Shown piece after piece: positions 31,967 to 40,020 of a stretch of 64,000 nucleotides of DNA. Positions within the stretch are counted from its first letter, which is position 1. Each line of letters begins with the position of its first letter. Origin of the DNA: Geodermatophilus obscurus. Its GTDB lineage: Bacteria > Actinomycetota > Actinomycetes > Mycobacteriales > Geodermatophilaceae. Made by a program: the position numbers and the translations under genes. The notes under the pieces were generated by a model, which did not search any database, was not told the DNA's origin, and worked only from the letters and a program-made list of their open reading frames with translations. The stretch lies in the NCBI RefSeq assembly GCF_900115395.1, contig NZ_FOWE01000006.1, positions 248,001 through 312,000 of the forward strand, in the 5' to 3' direction.

Positions 31967-32971
31967 ATGAGCGAGCCGGTCCCCACCCGTGAGCACGCGC
32001 TGGCGACCGAGGCGACGGAGGACACGGGCGGCAGCGAGTCGACCGCGACCGTCGTCGTCGCGGGCCTGGCCAACCTGGGCATCGCCGTCGCCAAGCTGGT
32101 CGGCGGGCTGATCAGCCACTCCTCGGCGATGCTGTCGGAGGCCGCGCACTCGCTGGCCGACACGATCACCGAGGTACTGCTCTTCGTCGCCCTGAAGCGT
32201 GGCGGGCGGGCCCCCGACGCCCGCCACCCCGTCGGCTACGGCCGCGAGACCTACTTCTGGGCGCTGCTGGCCTGCCTGGCCACCTTCACCCTCGGCGCCG
32301 GCTTCTCCTTCTACCAGGGCGTCGAGACGATCCTCGAGGGCGAGGAACAGGGCTCCCCGACCGTCGCCTACGTCGTGCTGGCGGTGTCCTTCGTCCTCGA
32401 GGGCGCGTCCTGGCTCAAGGCCGTCCGCCAGGTCCGCCGCTCGGCGCGCCGGTGGGGGACGACGCCGCGGCGCTACCTGGCCGAGACCACCGACACCACG
32501 GTCAAGGCCGTGACGTTCGAGGACAGCGCCGCACTCGTCGGCCTGGTGCTCGCCGCGCTGGGGCTCTTCCTCGAGCAGGTGACCGGCGACCCGGTGTGGG
32601 ACGGCCTGGCGGCGATCCTCATCGGGCTCCTGCTGCTCCTGGTGGCGGGGTCGCTGGCCCGGGCGAACGTGTCCCTGCTCATCGGCCGGTCGATCTCCCC
32701 GCGGCTGCAGGACGAGCTCCGCGCCGAGATCGCGGGGCTCCCGCAGGTCGAGGGCGTCCCCGTCCTGCTCACCTCGGTCATCGGGCCCGGTCAGCTCGCC
32801 GTCATGGCCAAGGTCGACTTCGCCGACACCGCCACCGTCGCCGACGTCGAGCGGGCCTCCGACGAGGCCGAGCGGCGGCTGGTGGCCCGGCACGGCGGCG
32901 TGCGGTTCGTCTTCCTCGACCCCACGCCCGGCGACGGCCGCGCCCGCGCGGAGGTGCGCCGGCCGGAATGA
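31967..32971 (+). CDS. Cation diffusion facilitator family transporter
   Basis: 334 residues. The N-terminal 30 residues are polar and acidic, then come about five to six helices. Metal-site motif SEAAHSLADTITE (HxxxD) lies in TM2 and the TTVKAVTFEDSAALVGLVLAALG segment is TM5. PVGYGRETYFWALLA is typical of the CDF group that exports Zn, Co or Mn with proton antiport. The C-terminal cytoplasmic domain (about 230-334) has the small ferredoxin-like fold. Metal specificity cannot be set from sequence. A short GGTTGC/GCAACC inverted repeat lies upstream at 31931-31947. Confidence 0.92.
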   Translation: MSEPVPTREHALATEATEDTGGSESTATVVVAGLANLGIAVAKLVGGLISHSSAMLSEAAHSLADTITEVLLFVALKRGGRAPDARHPVGYGRETYFWALLACLATFTLGAGFSFYQGVETILEGEEQGSPTVAYVVLAVSFVLEGASWLKAVRQVRRSARRWGTTPRRYLAETTDTTVKAVTFEDSAALVGLVLAALGLFLEQVTGDPVWDGLAAILIGLLLLLVAGSLARANVSLLIGRSISPRLQDELRAEIAGLPQVEGVPVLLTSVIGPGQLAVMAKVDFADTATVADVERASDEAERRLVARHGGVRFVFLDPTPGDGRARAEVRRPE

Positions 32972-32999
32972 CGGCGCCACGCGCCCGGTTGAGCGGGCC

Positions 33000-33692
33000 G
33001 TGCGCATCGAGGTCTGGTCCGACGTCGTCTGTCCGTGGTGCTACATCGGCAAGCGCCGCCTCGAGGCCGCCCTGGAGCGGTTCCCGCACCGCGACGAGGT
33101 CGAGGTGGTGTGGCGGTCCTTCCAGCTCGACCCGTCGGTCCCTGAGGGCGAGACGCACGCGACCCTGCCGACGCTGGCCGCCAGGTACGGCCGCCCGGTC
33201 GAGGAGATGCGGGCGATGATGCGGCACGTCGAGGAGACCGCCGCCGGTGAGGGCCTGACCTACGACCTCGCGAACGGCGTCGGCGGCAACACCCTGCTGG
33301 CGCACGAGCTGACCCACCTCGCCGCCGAGCGGGGGCTGCAGGGCGCGATGGAGGAGCGGCTGTTCTCCGCGTACTTCCAGGAGGGCCGCCCGGTCTTCGA
33401 CGTCGACTCGCTCGTCCCGCTCGCCGTCGAGGTGGGTCTCGACGAGGCGGAGGTGCGCGCCGCCCTGGCCGACCACCGGTACCGGCCCACCGTGCTGGAG
33501 GACGCCGGCACGGCCCGCGCGCTGGGCGCCACCGGGGTCCCGTTCTTCGTGGTGGACCGTCGCTACGGCGCCGCGGGTGCCCAGCCGGCCGACCTGCTGC
33601 TGCAGCTGCTCGAGCGCGCCTGGGCCGACGCGCACCCGCTGACCACCGTCCCGGCGGCCGACGGCTGCGAGGGCGACAGCTGCGCGGTCTGA
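33000..33692 (+). CDS. DsbA-family protein, FrnE-like
   Basis: 230 residues from GTG 33000. Thioredoxin-fold oxidoreductase of the FrnE / 2-hydroxychromene-2-carboxylate-isomerase-like group: MRIEVWSDVVCPWCYIGKRRLEAAL with intact CPWC at 11-14, WRSFQLDPSVPEG, a helical insertion (about 55-160), and GATGVPFFVVDRRYGAAGAQ with the cis-Pro loop. The C-terminus ends CEGDSCAV with two extra Cys, a feature of some FrnE homologues. No signal peptide, so cytoplasmic thiol chemistry is expected. A strong convergent terminator follows. Confidence 0.9.
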   Translation: MRIEVWSDVVCPWCYIGKRRLEAALERFPHRDEVEVVWRSFQLDPSVPEGETHATLPTLAARYGRPVEEMRAMMRHVEETAAGEGLTYDLANGVGGNTLLAHELTHLAAERGLQGAMEERLFSAYFQEGRPVFDVDSLVPLAVEVGLDEAEVRAALADHRYRPTVLEDAGTARALGATGVPFFVVDRRYGAAGAQPADLLLQLLERAWADAHPLTTVPAADGCEGDSCAV

Positions 33693-33701
33693 GCGACGTG
33701 C

Positions 33702-33749
33702 ACGACGGAGGGCCCCCCACCCGGCGCGGGTGAGGGGGCCCTCCGTCGT
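33702..33749. terminator. Bidirectional hairpin terminator, 16-bp perfect stem
   Basis: ACGACGGAGGGCCCCC (33702-33717) pairs perfectly with 33734-33749; the loop region holds a further CACCCG/CGGGTG pairing. It lies between convergent genes (33692 on plus, 33749 on minus) and touches the minus gene's stop codon. Confidence 0.88.
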
Positions 33750-33991
33750 CACTGGGTGGCGGGGCCGCCCTGCTCGGTGCCGGAGATGTTCCGGAGCAGC
33801 TCGTGGCACCGCCGCGCCCGTGCGGAGTCCTGCTCCATGACCTCGCGGAAGAAGGCGGCGACGTCGTCGAGCCCCGCGTTCTCGGCATCCCGGACGTACT
33901 GGCCGTAGTCGTGCCCGGCCTTCAGCGAGTGGTACTGCACGGAGATCAGGTCGAAGGTGACGTCCTCGAATCCGGTCTCACCGGTGGCCAT
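33749..33991 (-). CDS. Small helical protein, 80 aa, function unknown
   Basis: ATG 33991 with GAGGAGGG upstream. Two amphipathic helices are evident: VTFDLISVQYHSLKAGHDYGQYVRDAENAG and DDVAAFFREVMEQDSARARRCHELL. The spacing of Tyr, His, Asp and Glu recalls half of a ferritin-like four-helix bundle, so a dimer could form a bundle, but metal ligands cannot be confirmed. A longer in-frame ATG exists 17 codons upstream and lacks a better RBS. Small proteins of this type are common in actinobacteria without assigned role. Confidence 0.75.
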   Translation of the reverse strand: MATGETGFEDVTFDLISVQYHSLKAGHDYGQYVRDAENAGLDDVAAFFREVMEQDSARARRCHELLRNISGTEQGGPATQ

Positions 33992-34066
33992 GGGGCCCTC
34001 CTCGTCGTCGGGGGATGCGCGTCCGGACGGGTTCCCCGCCATCCCGGCCCGAAACGAACCGCTCCG

Positions 34067-34300
34067 TCACGGAGCGCCGGAGGACGCCCCGCCCGTGACG
34101 TCGCCTCCGCCGGCGTCGTCGGCCAGGGTCTGCCCGGCCGTCGTCTCCGGGTCGTCGGCGGTCAGCTCGTCCTCCCCGGCCGACAGCGGGTCGTCGCCGG
34201 CCGAGGCCAGGTCGGCGCCCTGGCCGGGCGCGCCGGGGTCGGCCTGCGTCGTCCGGGGGTCGTGCAGCGGGTCCGGGACGTCGGGGTCGGTCACGGTCAT
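34067..34300 (-). CDS. Small acidic low-complexity protein, 77 aa
   Basis: ATG 34300 (MTVTDPDVPDPLHDP) with GGAGGGG upstream as a good RBS. The protein is rich in Asp, Ala, Gly, Thr and Pro (LASAGDDPLSAGEDELTADDPETT) and lacks hydrophobic core residues, so it is probably disordered and soluble. It has no recognisable domain. It lies upstream of the small helical protein gene on the same strand, 75 bp apart, and could be co-transcribed with it. Divergent from the ArsR gene. Confidence 0.6.
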   Translation of the reverse strand: MTVTDPDVPDPLHDPRTTQADPGAPGQGADLASAGDDPLSAGEDELTADDPETTAGQTLADDAGGGDVTGGASSGAP

Positions 34301-34354
34301 GGACCCCTCCTGCCCGGGCCGTCCCGGCGGCAACCCCTCGCCGATGCGTAAGCC

Positions 34355-34367
34355 ATGTGTTACACAT
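34355..34367. promoter_or_regulatory. Palindrome ATGTGT-T-ACACAT at the ArsR gene start
   Basis: A perfect 6-bp-arm inverted repeat, AT-rich against its surroundings, coincides with the first candidate start codon of the ArsR gene. It is the kind of dyad ArsR/SmtB repressors bind, so autoregulation is likely. Confidence 0.65.
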
Positions 34368-34714
34368 CCGTCGTGGAGGCCCTGGCTGCGCTCGCCGACC
34401 CGACCCGGCGTCGGCTCCTGGCGCTGCTGCGCGACGGCGAGCGGCCGGCCGGGGAGCTGGCCGGTCGGTTCGCGGTGAGCCGGCCGGCCATCAGCCGGCA
34501 CCTGCGCGTGCTGCGCGAGGCCGGCCTGGTCTCCAGCCGGGTCGAGGGGCGACGTCGCCTCTACGCGCTCGACCCCGCCCCGCTGCGGGCGATCGACGAC
34601 TGGCTGGACCCCTATCGCGACCTGTGGGCCCAGCGCCTCGACGCCCTGGACACCGAGATCGCGCGGGGCCGCCGGTCCCGGGCCGCTCCCCCGACGGACG
34701 GAGATCGACCGTGA
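34355..34714 (+). CDS. ArsR-family winged-helix repressor
   Basis: Up to 119 residues. Core sequence VEALAALADPTRRRLLALLRDGERPAGELAGRFAVSRPAISRHLRVLREAGLVSSRVEGRRRLYALDP is a complete ArsR HTH with winged hairpin (given here in description; key helix is SRPAISRHLRVL). The subgroup is the one paired with SRPBCC proteins, which follows here with a GTGA overlap. No metal-binding Cys cluster is seen. Start is ambiguous: ATG 34355 lies inside a palindrome and lacks an RBS, while GTG 34373 would leave the palindrome upstream as an operator. I list the longer form. Confidence 0.88.
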   Translation: MCYTSVVEALAALADPTRRRLLALLRDGERPAGELAGRFAVSRPAISRHLRVLREAGLVSSRVEGRRRLYALDPAPLRAIDDWLDPYRDLWAQRLDALDTEIARGRRSRAAPPTDGDRP

Positions 34715-35238
34715 CCGAGCAGCAGACCCCCGCCGACCCGCCGATCAGCCGCCGCGGCGTCGTCACCGAGCTCCCCGACGGCCGGCTCCGGCTGGAGTTC
34801 CGCCGCTCGTGGCCCGACGGCCCCGACGAGATCTGGGCCGCGCTCACCGAGCCCGACCGGCTGGGCCGCTGGTTCGGCACCTACGAGGGCGACCGGGCTC
34901 CCGGCGCCCGCGGCACGCTGACGATGACCCACGAGGCCGAGCCCGTGGGCGAGGCCGTACGGATCGCCGAGTGCGACCCGCCGCGCCGGCTGGTGGTCGA
35001 GTGGGCCGAGCAGCAGGACTGGCGGATCGAGCTGGCCCTGGCCGTGGAGAGCGGCCGCACGACGCTGCACTTCGTGCAGGTCTTCGCCGCCGGCACCGAC
35101 GTCACCGACTTCGCCCTCGGCTGGCACTGGTACCTCGACAAGCTCGACGCCGAGGCCGGCGGCCGGCCGGACCCCGGCGACTGGGACACCTTCCTCGCCG
35201 CGAGCGGCCCCGACTACGGCCGCACGCCGGGGGCCTGA
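34711..35238 (+). CDS. SRPBCC (AHSA1-like) domain protein
   Basis: 175 residues from GTG 34711, overlapping the ArsR stop (GTGA). START/Bet v1-like fold of the AHSA1 group: LRLEFRRSWPDGPDEIWAALTEPDRLGRWFGTYEG at the N-terminal half, then GTLTMTH, RLVVEWAEQQ, and FALGWHWYLDKLDAEAGG, the usual end helix. Such proteins bind hydrophobic ligands and are typically encoded next to an ArsR repressor. The biological ligand is unknown. The gene's 3' end overlaps the convergent membrane-protein gene by 25 bp. Confidence 0.9.
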   Translation: MTEQQTPADPPISRRGVVTELPDGRLRLEFRRSWPDGPDEIWAALTEPDRLGRWFGTYEGDRAPGARGTLTMTHEAEPVGEAVRIAECDPPRRLVVEWAEQQDWRIELALAVESGRTTLHFVQVFAAGTDVTDFALGWHWYLDKLDAEAGGRPDPGDWDTFLAASGPDYGRTPGA

Positions 35239-35636
35239 GCGCCGAGCACGGCCATGACGGCGGCGGACGCCAGGCCGACGACGGCCGCCGCCGTCTCCGC
35301 GCGCTCGGCGCCCGCCGGGGTGAGCCGGTGCCGGACGAGCCGCTCCTGCAGGTAGCCGGGGACCAGCGCGGCACCGACCCAGCCCAGGACGGCCGCCGCG
35401 CGCGGGTCGGGCCGCGCCGCCAGCCGGGCCAGTGCGGCGGCGTGCACGGCCACCGTCCACGCCGGTGGGCTCAGCGCCGTCCCCGCCCACCACCAGTCCC
35501 GGCCGACCGTGCGCGGGGAGCCGGCGAGCAGGGGGGTGTCGAACGCGCGCCGGCGGCGCAGGGCGAGCGCCTGGCCGGCGAGGCCGGCGCCCAGCTGGAC
35601 GGCCGACACGGCCACCAGCGCCCGGCGCGCGCCCAC
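35214..35636 (-). CDS. Membrane protein, function unknown
   Basis: 140 residues from GTG 35636 (MGARRALVAVSAVQLGAG). About three to four hydrophobic segments: ALVAVSAVQLGAGLAGQALAL, WTVAVHAAALARLA, AAVLGWVGAALVPGYLQE, and AAAVVGLASAAVMAVLGAQ. A WWWAGTALSPPAW loop is conserved-looking. No family name comes to mind. It ends with TAG at 35214, inside the 3' end of the convergent SRPBCC gene. An in-frame extension upstream is Arg/Pro-rich and has no membrane character, so it is not used. Confidence 0.65.
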   Translation of the reverse strand: MGARRALVAVSAVQLGAGLAGQALALRRRRAFDTPLLAGSPRTVGRDWWWAGTALSPPAWTVAVHAAALARLAARPDPRAAAVLGWVGAALVPGYLQERLVRHRLTPAGAERAETAAAVVGLASAAVMAVLGAQAPGVRP

Positions 35637-35637
35637 C

Positions 35638-35853
35638 TCACACCCGCCCGCGCGGCCGCACCGGGTCCGGGCCGGTCTCCGGGCCGGGCGTCCCCGGGAG
35701 GGCGCCCCGGCGGTCGAGTCGCTCGGCGGCCTGCGCCGGCGCGCACCGCCACGGCGGGGCGACGACGAGTCGGTCCGGGAGGGGCGCCGCACACCGCGTC
35801 CGAGAGGTGGACCGGGCGGGGGACGGCCCGGTCCCGGCCGTGAGGCTGGTCAC
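35638..35853 (-). CDS. Possible small gene, 71 aa, stop adjacent to next start
   Basis: An open frame from GTG 35853 to TGA at 35640-35638, ending one base before the GTG of the membrane-protein gene (a coupling-like arrangement). Nearly all third codon positions are C or G. The predicted protein is Arg/Pro/Ala-rich with segments LPDRLVVAPPWR and AAERLDRRG, and has no recognisable domain. In DNA this GC-rich, open frames arise easily, so it may be spurious. Confidence 0.28.
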   Translation of the reverse strand: MTSLTAGTGPSPARSTSRTRCAAPLPDRLVVAPPWRCAPAQAAERLDRRGALPGTPGPETGPDPVRPRGRV

Positions 35854-35883
35854 GTCGGGCAGTCAACACCGCGCTCATCTGCA

Positions 35884-35935
35884 CTCCTCCCGGTGGTGGG
35901 AGGAGGCTGGAGTAGACGTCCTAGACGTAACGTCT
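35884..35935. promoter_or_regulatory. pckG upstream region: hairpin and AGACGT palindrome
   Basis: The 35637-36074 gap precedes pckG. Its left part is featureless GC-rich DNA (possibly the small frame on the minus strand). At 35884-35905 CTCCTCCC and GGGAGGAG form an 8-bp inverted repeat. At 35923-35935 AGACGTAACGTCT is a perfect palindrome, with a further TAGACGT copy at 35913. This more AT-rich patch is a candidate promoter and operator for pckG, 140-190 bp ahead of its start. Confidence 0.5.
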
Positions 35936-36074
35936 CTCACCGTTACAGGCGGAGGTCCCCGCTTGTACGCTGACCCGACCCGGACGGCCGGACCAGTTCC
36001 GCCGCCCCGGTCGACAGCACGCACCGGCGCCGGTGTCCTGACACCCGGCGTGCGCCCCAGAGGATGGAGACGCC

Positions 36075-37889
36075 GTGACTTCCGTGGCCACCCCCGGTCT
36101 CGAGAACGCCCCGACCACCCACGCCCGGCTCCTCGCCTGGGTGCAGGAGATGGCGGAGCTGACCACCCCGGACCGGGTCGTGTGGGTCGACGGCAGCGAC
36201 GAGGAGTGGGAGCGGCTCACCGGGAAGCTGGTCGACGCCGGCACCTTCACCCGCCTGGAGAAGAAGTCCAACTCGTTCTGGTGCGCCTCCGACCCCAGCG
36301 ACGTCGCGCGCGTCGAGGACCGCACCTTCATCTGCTCGGTCGACGAGGCCGACGCGGGGCCGACCAACAACTGGATGGCCCCCGACGAGATGAAGGCCGT
36401 GATGACCGAGCTGTACCGCGGCTCGATGCGCGGCCGGACCATGTACGTCATCCCGTTCTGCATGGGGCCGGTCGAGGCCGAGGACCCCATGTTCGGCGTC
36501 GAGCTCACCGACTCCGAGTACGTCGTCGTCTCCATGCGGGTCATGGCGCGCATCGGCTCACGGATCCTCGAAGCCATGGGCACCGACCGGCCCTTCGTGC
36601 CGGCCATGCACTCCCTCGGCGCCCCGCTGCAGGAGGGTCAGCAGGACGTCCCGTGGCCCTGCAGCGACACCAAGTACATCGTGCACTTCCCCGAGGAGCG
36701 GGCCATCTGGTCCTACGGCTCGGGCTACGGCGGCAACGCCCTGCTGGGCAAGAAGTGCTACTCGCTGCGGATCGCCTCGGTGATGGCCCGCGACGAGGGC
36801 TGGCTCGCCGAGCACATGCTGATCCTCAAGCTGACCAGCCCGCAGCAGAAGACGTACTACGTCGCCGCCGCCTTCCCGAGCGCCTGCGGCAAGACCAACC
36901 TGGCGATGCTCGAGCCGACCATCCCCGGCTGGCAGGTCGAGACCCTGGGCGACGACATCGCCTGGATGCGGTTCGGCGAGGACGGCCGGCTGTACGCGCT
37001 CAACCCGGAGTACGGCCTGTTCGGCGTCGCGCCGGGCACCGGCTGGGACACCAACCCCAACGCGATGCGGACCATCGACAAGGGCAACTCGGTGTTCACC
37101 AACGTCGCGCTCACCGACGACGGCGACGTCTGGTGGGAGGGCATGACCGAGGAGCCGCCGGCCCACCTCACCGACTGGAAGGGCCGCGACTGGACGCCGG
37201 ACAGCGACGAGCTGTCCTCGCACCCGAACTCGCGGTTCTGCACCCCGATCACCCAGTGCCCGATCCTCGCGCCGGAGTACGACGACCCGAAGGGCGTGCC
37301 GATCTCGGCGATCCTGTTCGGTGGCCGCCGCAAGACCACGATCCCGCTGGTCACCGAGGCGCGGGACTGGAACCACGGCGTCTTCATGGGCGCCACGCTG
37401 TCGTCGGAGACGACGGCCGCGGCCACCGGCGCCGTCGGCGTCGTCCGCCGCGACCCCTTCGCCATGCTGCCGTTCATCGGCTACAACGCCGGCGACTACT
37501 TCGGCCACTGGGTCGAGACCGGCAAGATGCACGACGCCACCAAGCTGCCGCGGATCTTCTACGTCAACTGGTTCCGCCGGGACGCCGACGGCGGCTTCCT
37601 GTGGCCGGGCTTCGGCGAGAACAGCCGCGTCCTCAAGTGGGTCGTCGAGCGCCTCGAGGGGACGGCGGCCGCGGTCGAGACCGCCGTCGGCCACGTGCCC
37701 ACCGTCGACTCGCTGGACGTCTCCGGCCTGGACATGACCCCGGAGCGGGTCGAGCAGGCCCTCGCCGTCAAGCCCGAGGAGTGGCGCGAGGAGATCCCGC
37801 AGATCACCGAGTGGTTCCAGCGGTTCGGCGACAAGCTGCCCAGCACCCTCTGGGACGAGCTCGCCATCCTCGAGAGCCGCCTCGCCTAG
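36075..37889 (+). CDS. pckG: Phosphoenolpyruvate carboxykinase (GTP)
   Basis: 604 residues from GTG 36075, with AGGATGGAGA upstream. It converts oxaloacetate and GTP to PEP, CO2 and GDP, the entry step of gluconeogenesis. GTP-PEPCK features: [32 protein letters not shown], the metal and substrate loop [16 protein letters not shown], the P-loop [12 protein letters not shown] with reactive Cys about 271 and Lys about 273, and DDIAWM; the later nucleotide-binding region includes SSETTAA and [14 protein letters not shown]. Length is that of the monomeric GTP class. It is followed by two strong terminator hairpins. Confidence 0.97.
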   Translation: MTSVATPGLENAPTTHARLLAWVQEMAELTTPDRVVWVDGSDEEWERLTGKLVDAGTFTRLEKKSNSFWCASDPSDVARVEDRTFICSVDEADAGPTNNWMAPDEMKAVMTELYRGSMRGRTMYVIPFCMGPVEAEDPMFGVELTDSEYVVVSMRVMARIGSRILEAMGTDRPFVPAMHSLGAPLQEGQQDVPWPCSDTKYIVHFPEERAIWSYGSGYGGNALLGKKCYSLRIASVMARDEGWLAEHMLILKLTSPQQKTYYVAAAFPSACGKTNLAMLEPTIPGWQVETLGDDIAWMRFGEDGRLYALNPEYGLFGVAPGTGWDTNPNAMRTIDKGNSVFTNVALTDDGDVWWEGMTEEPPAHLTDWKGRDWTPDSDELSSHPNSRFCTPITQCPILAPEYDDPKGVPISAILFGGRRKTTIPLVTEARDWNHGVFMGATLSSETTAAATGAVGVVRRDPFAMLPFIGYNAGDYFGHWVETGKMHDATKLPRIFYVNWFRRDADGGFLWPGFGENSRVLKWVVERLEGTAAAVETAVGHVPTVDSLDVSGLDMTPERVEQALAVKPEEWREEIPQITEWFQRFGDKLPSTLWDELAILESRLA

Positions 37890-37932
37890 CCGCCCCGTCC
37901 AGAGGCGGCCCCTGCGAGGAGGCCACCCGACT

Positions 37933-38001
37933 CCCGTCGCGTGCGCACGCGACGGGTTCCTGCGGGCCCCGCACCGGACAGCGTCGTCCGGTGCGGGGCC
38001 C
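37933..38001 (+). terminator. Tandem terminator hairpins after pckG
   Basis: First, a 24-bp perfect palindrome 37933-37956 (CCCGTCGCGTGC and complement). Second, arms 37964-37979 and 37986-38001 (GGGCCCCGCACCGGAC) with a 6-nt loop AGCGTC, a perfect 16-bp stem. Two consecutive stems suggest efficient transcription stop. Confidence 0.88.
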
Positions 38002-38102
38002 GTGTCCGTCCCTGTACACACCGGAGCCGTCCGGCGGCCGGGGACGAGGTGGTCGGTTAGCGTGGGAGGAACCCGCGTCCCCTGACGACAGGTCCTCTCC
38101 CG

Positions 38103-39329
38103 GTGCTCAGTCCCTACTTCCACGTGCTGCGCACGCCACACGCGCGGCCCATGGTGCTCGCCGCCTTCATCGGCCGGCTCCCCCTGTCGATGGTCGGCCT
38201 GGGGTGCGTGCTGCTGGTGGCGGCGGAGACCGGCTCCTACTGGCTGGGCGGCACCGTCGCGGCCGCCGGGGCCGTGACCACCGCCCTGGCCGGCCCGGTC
38301 CTCGGACGGCTGGCCGACACGTACGGCCAGCGACGCGTCCTGCTGCCGGTCGTCGCGGTCTTCGCCGCCGCCGGCGCGGCCTTCCTGGCCGCGGTCAAGG
38401 ACGACTGGCCGCGCTGGACGTTCTTCGTCACCGCCGGCCTCGCCGGCGCGTGCATCCCGCCGGTCGCCTCGATGATCCGCGTGCGCTGGACCCACCTGCT
38501 CCGCGGCACCACGCGGCTGCCGGCGGCCCTGGCCATGGAGTCGGTGGTCGACGAGCTCGTCTTCATCGTCGGGCCGGTGCTCGTCACCTTCCTGTCCACC
38601 ACGGGGCACGCCACCTCCGGCGTGGTCACCGCCTTCACCCTCGCCGTCGTCGGGGCGCTGCTCTTCGCCGCGCAGGGCAGGACCGAGCCGCCACCGCACG
38701 GCCACGAGGCGCGCCGGGGCCCCTCGGCCATCCGCACGCCCGGCCTGCGCGTGCTGTTCGTCGTGGGCGCCGCCGTCGGCTCGGTCCTCGGCACGCTGGA
38801 GATCACGCTGGTCGCCTTCGCCGACGAGGTCGGGGCCATGGGCCTCTCCGGCGTGCTCATCGCGAGCCTGGCGCTCGGCTCCATGGCCAGCGGGATCGGC
38901 TGGGGCGCGGTGCACTGGCGGCACCCGCTCCGGCACCGCCTGCTCGTCGTCCTGGTGGGCCTCACCGTGCTGTCGGTGCCGCTGGTCCTCATCGGCAACG
39001 TGTGGGTCATGATCCCGTTCGTCGTGGTAGCCGGGGTGGCCGTCTCGCCGTCGCTGATCAGCTCGTTCACCCTCGCCGAGCTGATCGTGCCGCGGTCGGC
39101 CGTCACCGAGGCGTTCACCTGGATCGGCACCGCGCTGGGCCTGGGGGTCGCCGTCGGCACGTCGATCGCCGGGAAGGTCGTCGACACCGTCAGCGCCAAC
39201 GCCGCCTTCCTGGTCGCGACGGTGTCGGCCGGGCTGGCCGCGCTCGTGGTGCTGGCGGCCCAGCGGCTGCTGCACGTGCCCGCCGAGAACATCGCCGAGC
39301 CGGTCCTGGCCGGGGAGACGACCGGCTGA
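38103..39329 (+). CDS. MFS transporter
   Basis: 408 residues from GTG 38103. Roughly 12 helices. Segments LAAFIGRLPLSMVGLGCVLLVA at the N-terminus, GPVLGRLADTYGQRRVLLPVV as motif A, and VVDELVFIVGPVLVTFL as the TM5 region fit an MFS drug-exporter-like protein. A TAGCGT -10-like element at 38058 precedes a short leader containing GGGAGGA. The downstream Vms1-like gene starts 4 bp after this gene's stop, so the two are very likely co-transcribed, an unexpected pairing. Confidence 0.88.
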   Translation: MLSPYFHVLRTPHARPMVLAAFIGRLPLSMVGLGCVLLVAAETGSYWLGGTVAAAGAVTTALAGPVLGRLADTYGQRRVLLPVVAVFAAAGAAFLAAVKDDWPRWTFFVTAGLAGACIPPVASMIRVRWTHLLRGTTRLPAALAMESVVDELVFIVGPVLVTFLSTTGHATSGVVTAFTLAVVGALLFAAQGRTEPPPHGHEARRGPSAIRTPGLRVLFVVGAAVGSVLGTLEITLVAFADEVGAMGLSGVLIASLALGSMASGIGWGAVHWRHPLRHRLLVVLVGLTVLSVPLVLIGNVWVMIPFVVVAGVAVSPSLISSFTLAELIVPRSAVTEAFTWIGTALGLGVAVGTSIAGKVVDTVSANAAFLVATVSAGLAALVVLAAQRLLHVPAENIAEPVLAGETTG

Positions 39330-39333
39330 GCCG

Positions 39334-40005
39334 GTGACCCGTCCCCGGCCGGCCGCGGGCGGCGGCCGCGTCCTCGGTGTGGCCCCCGAGCGGCTGGGCC
39401 GGTGGCTCGACGGCGTCGTCGCCCGGCACGGAGCCCTCGAGGCCAGGGCCGACGACGACGGCGCGGTGCACGTCGCCTGCGCGGACGGCACCACGCTCAC
39501 CCTCCGCGGTCCCTTCGGCTGGACGCCGTCGGCGCCGCTGCTGACCACGTTCACCGCCGCGGCCCGCCGGCCCCGCCGCGCCGCGGTGCTGCTCGTGCGC
39601 CGCGGCCGGTGGGCGACCGGGGTGTTCGACGGCGCGGACCTCGTCGTCTCCAAGGTCGACACCCGGCTGGTGCAGGGGCGCAGCGCGGCCGGCGGCTGGA
39701 GCCAGCAGCGGTTCGCCCGCCGCCGCGCCCACCAGGCCGACGCCGTGGTGGACGCCGCCGTCGCGACCGCCGCGCGAGTGCTGCTGCCGCACGCAGGGGC
39801 GGCCGAGGCGCTGTTCACCGGCGGGGACCGGCCCATGGTCGACGCCGTGCTCGCCGACCCCCGCCTGGCCCCCCTGGCGGCGCTGCGCCGGGAGCCGGCG
39901 CTGGAGGTCGGCGAGCCGACGAAGGAGGTCCTGCTGTCCACCCCGGGCCTGTTCCGGGCGGTGCAGATCCACATCGTGGAGCCCGGCGACCTGGGGGGCC
40001 GTTAG
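39334..40005 (+). CDS. Vms1-like release factor / acVLRF1-family peptidyl-tRNA hydrolase
   Basis: 223 residues from GTG 39334. An eRF1-like fold: a variable N-terminal part, AAVLLVRRGRWATGVFDGADLVVSKVDTR, then the key motif LVQGRSAAGGWSQQRFARRR, which carries the catalytic-loop Gln of the Vms1/VLRF1 superfamily in place of the eRF1 GGQ. Family members are proposed to release nascent chains from stalled peptidyl-tRNA in ribosome rescue. It ends LFRAVQIHIVEPGDLGGR. It is 4 bp downstream of an MFS gene; no direct functional link is known. Confidence 0.85.
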   Translation: MTRPRPAAGGGRVLGVAPERLGRWLDGVVARHGALEARADDDGAVHVACADGTTLTLRGPFGWTPSAPLLTTFTAAARRPRRAAVLLVRRGRWATGVFDGADLVVSKVDTRLVQGRSAAGGWSQQRFARRRAHQADAVVDAAVATAARVLLPHAGAAEALFTGGDRPMVDAVLADPRLAPLAALRREPALEVGEPTKEVLLSTPGLFRAVQIHIVEPGDLGGR

Positions 40006-40020
40006 CGCTACGAAGGCTCC

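Noticed and set aside
36558-39974. An 1138-codon minus-strand frame opposite pckG, the MFS gene and the Vms1-like gene
   Set aside because: The plus-strand genes have clear domains and motifs, while this frame has none.
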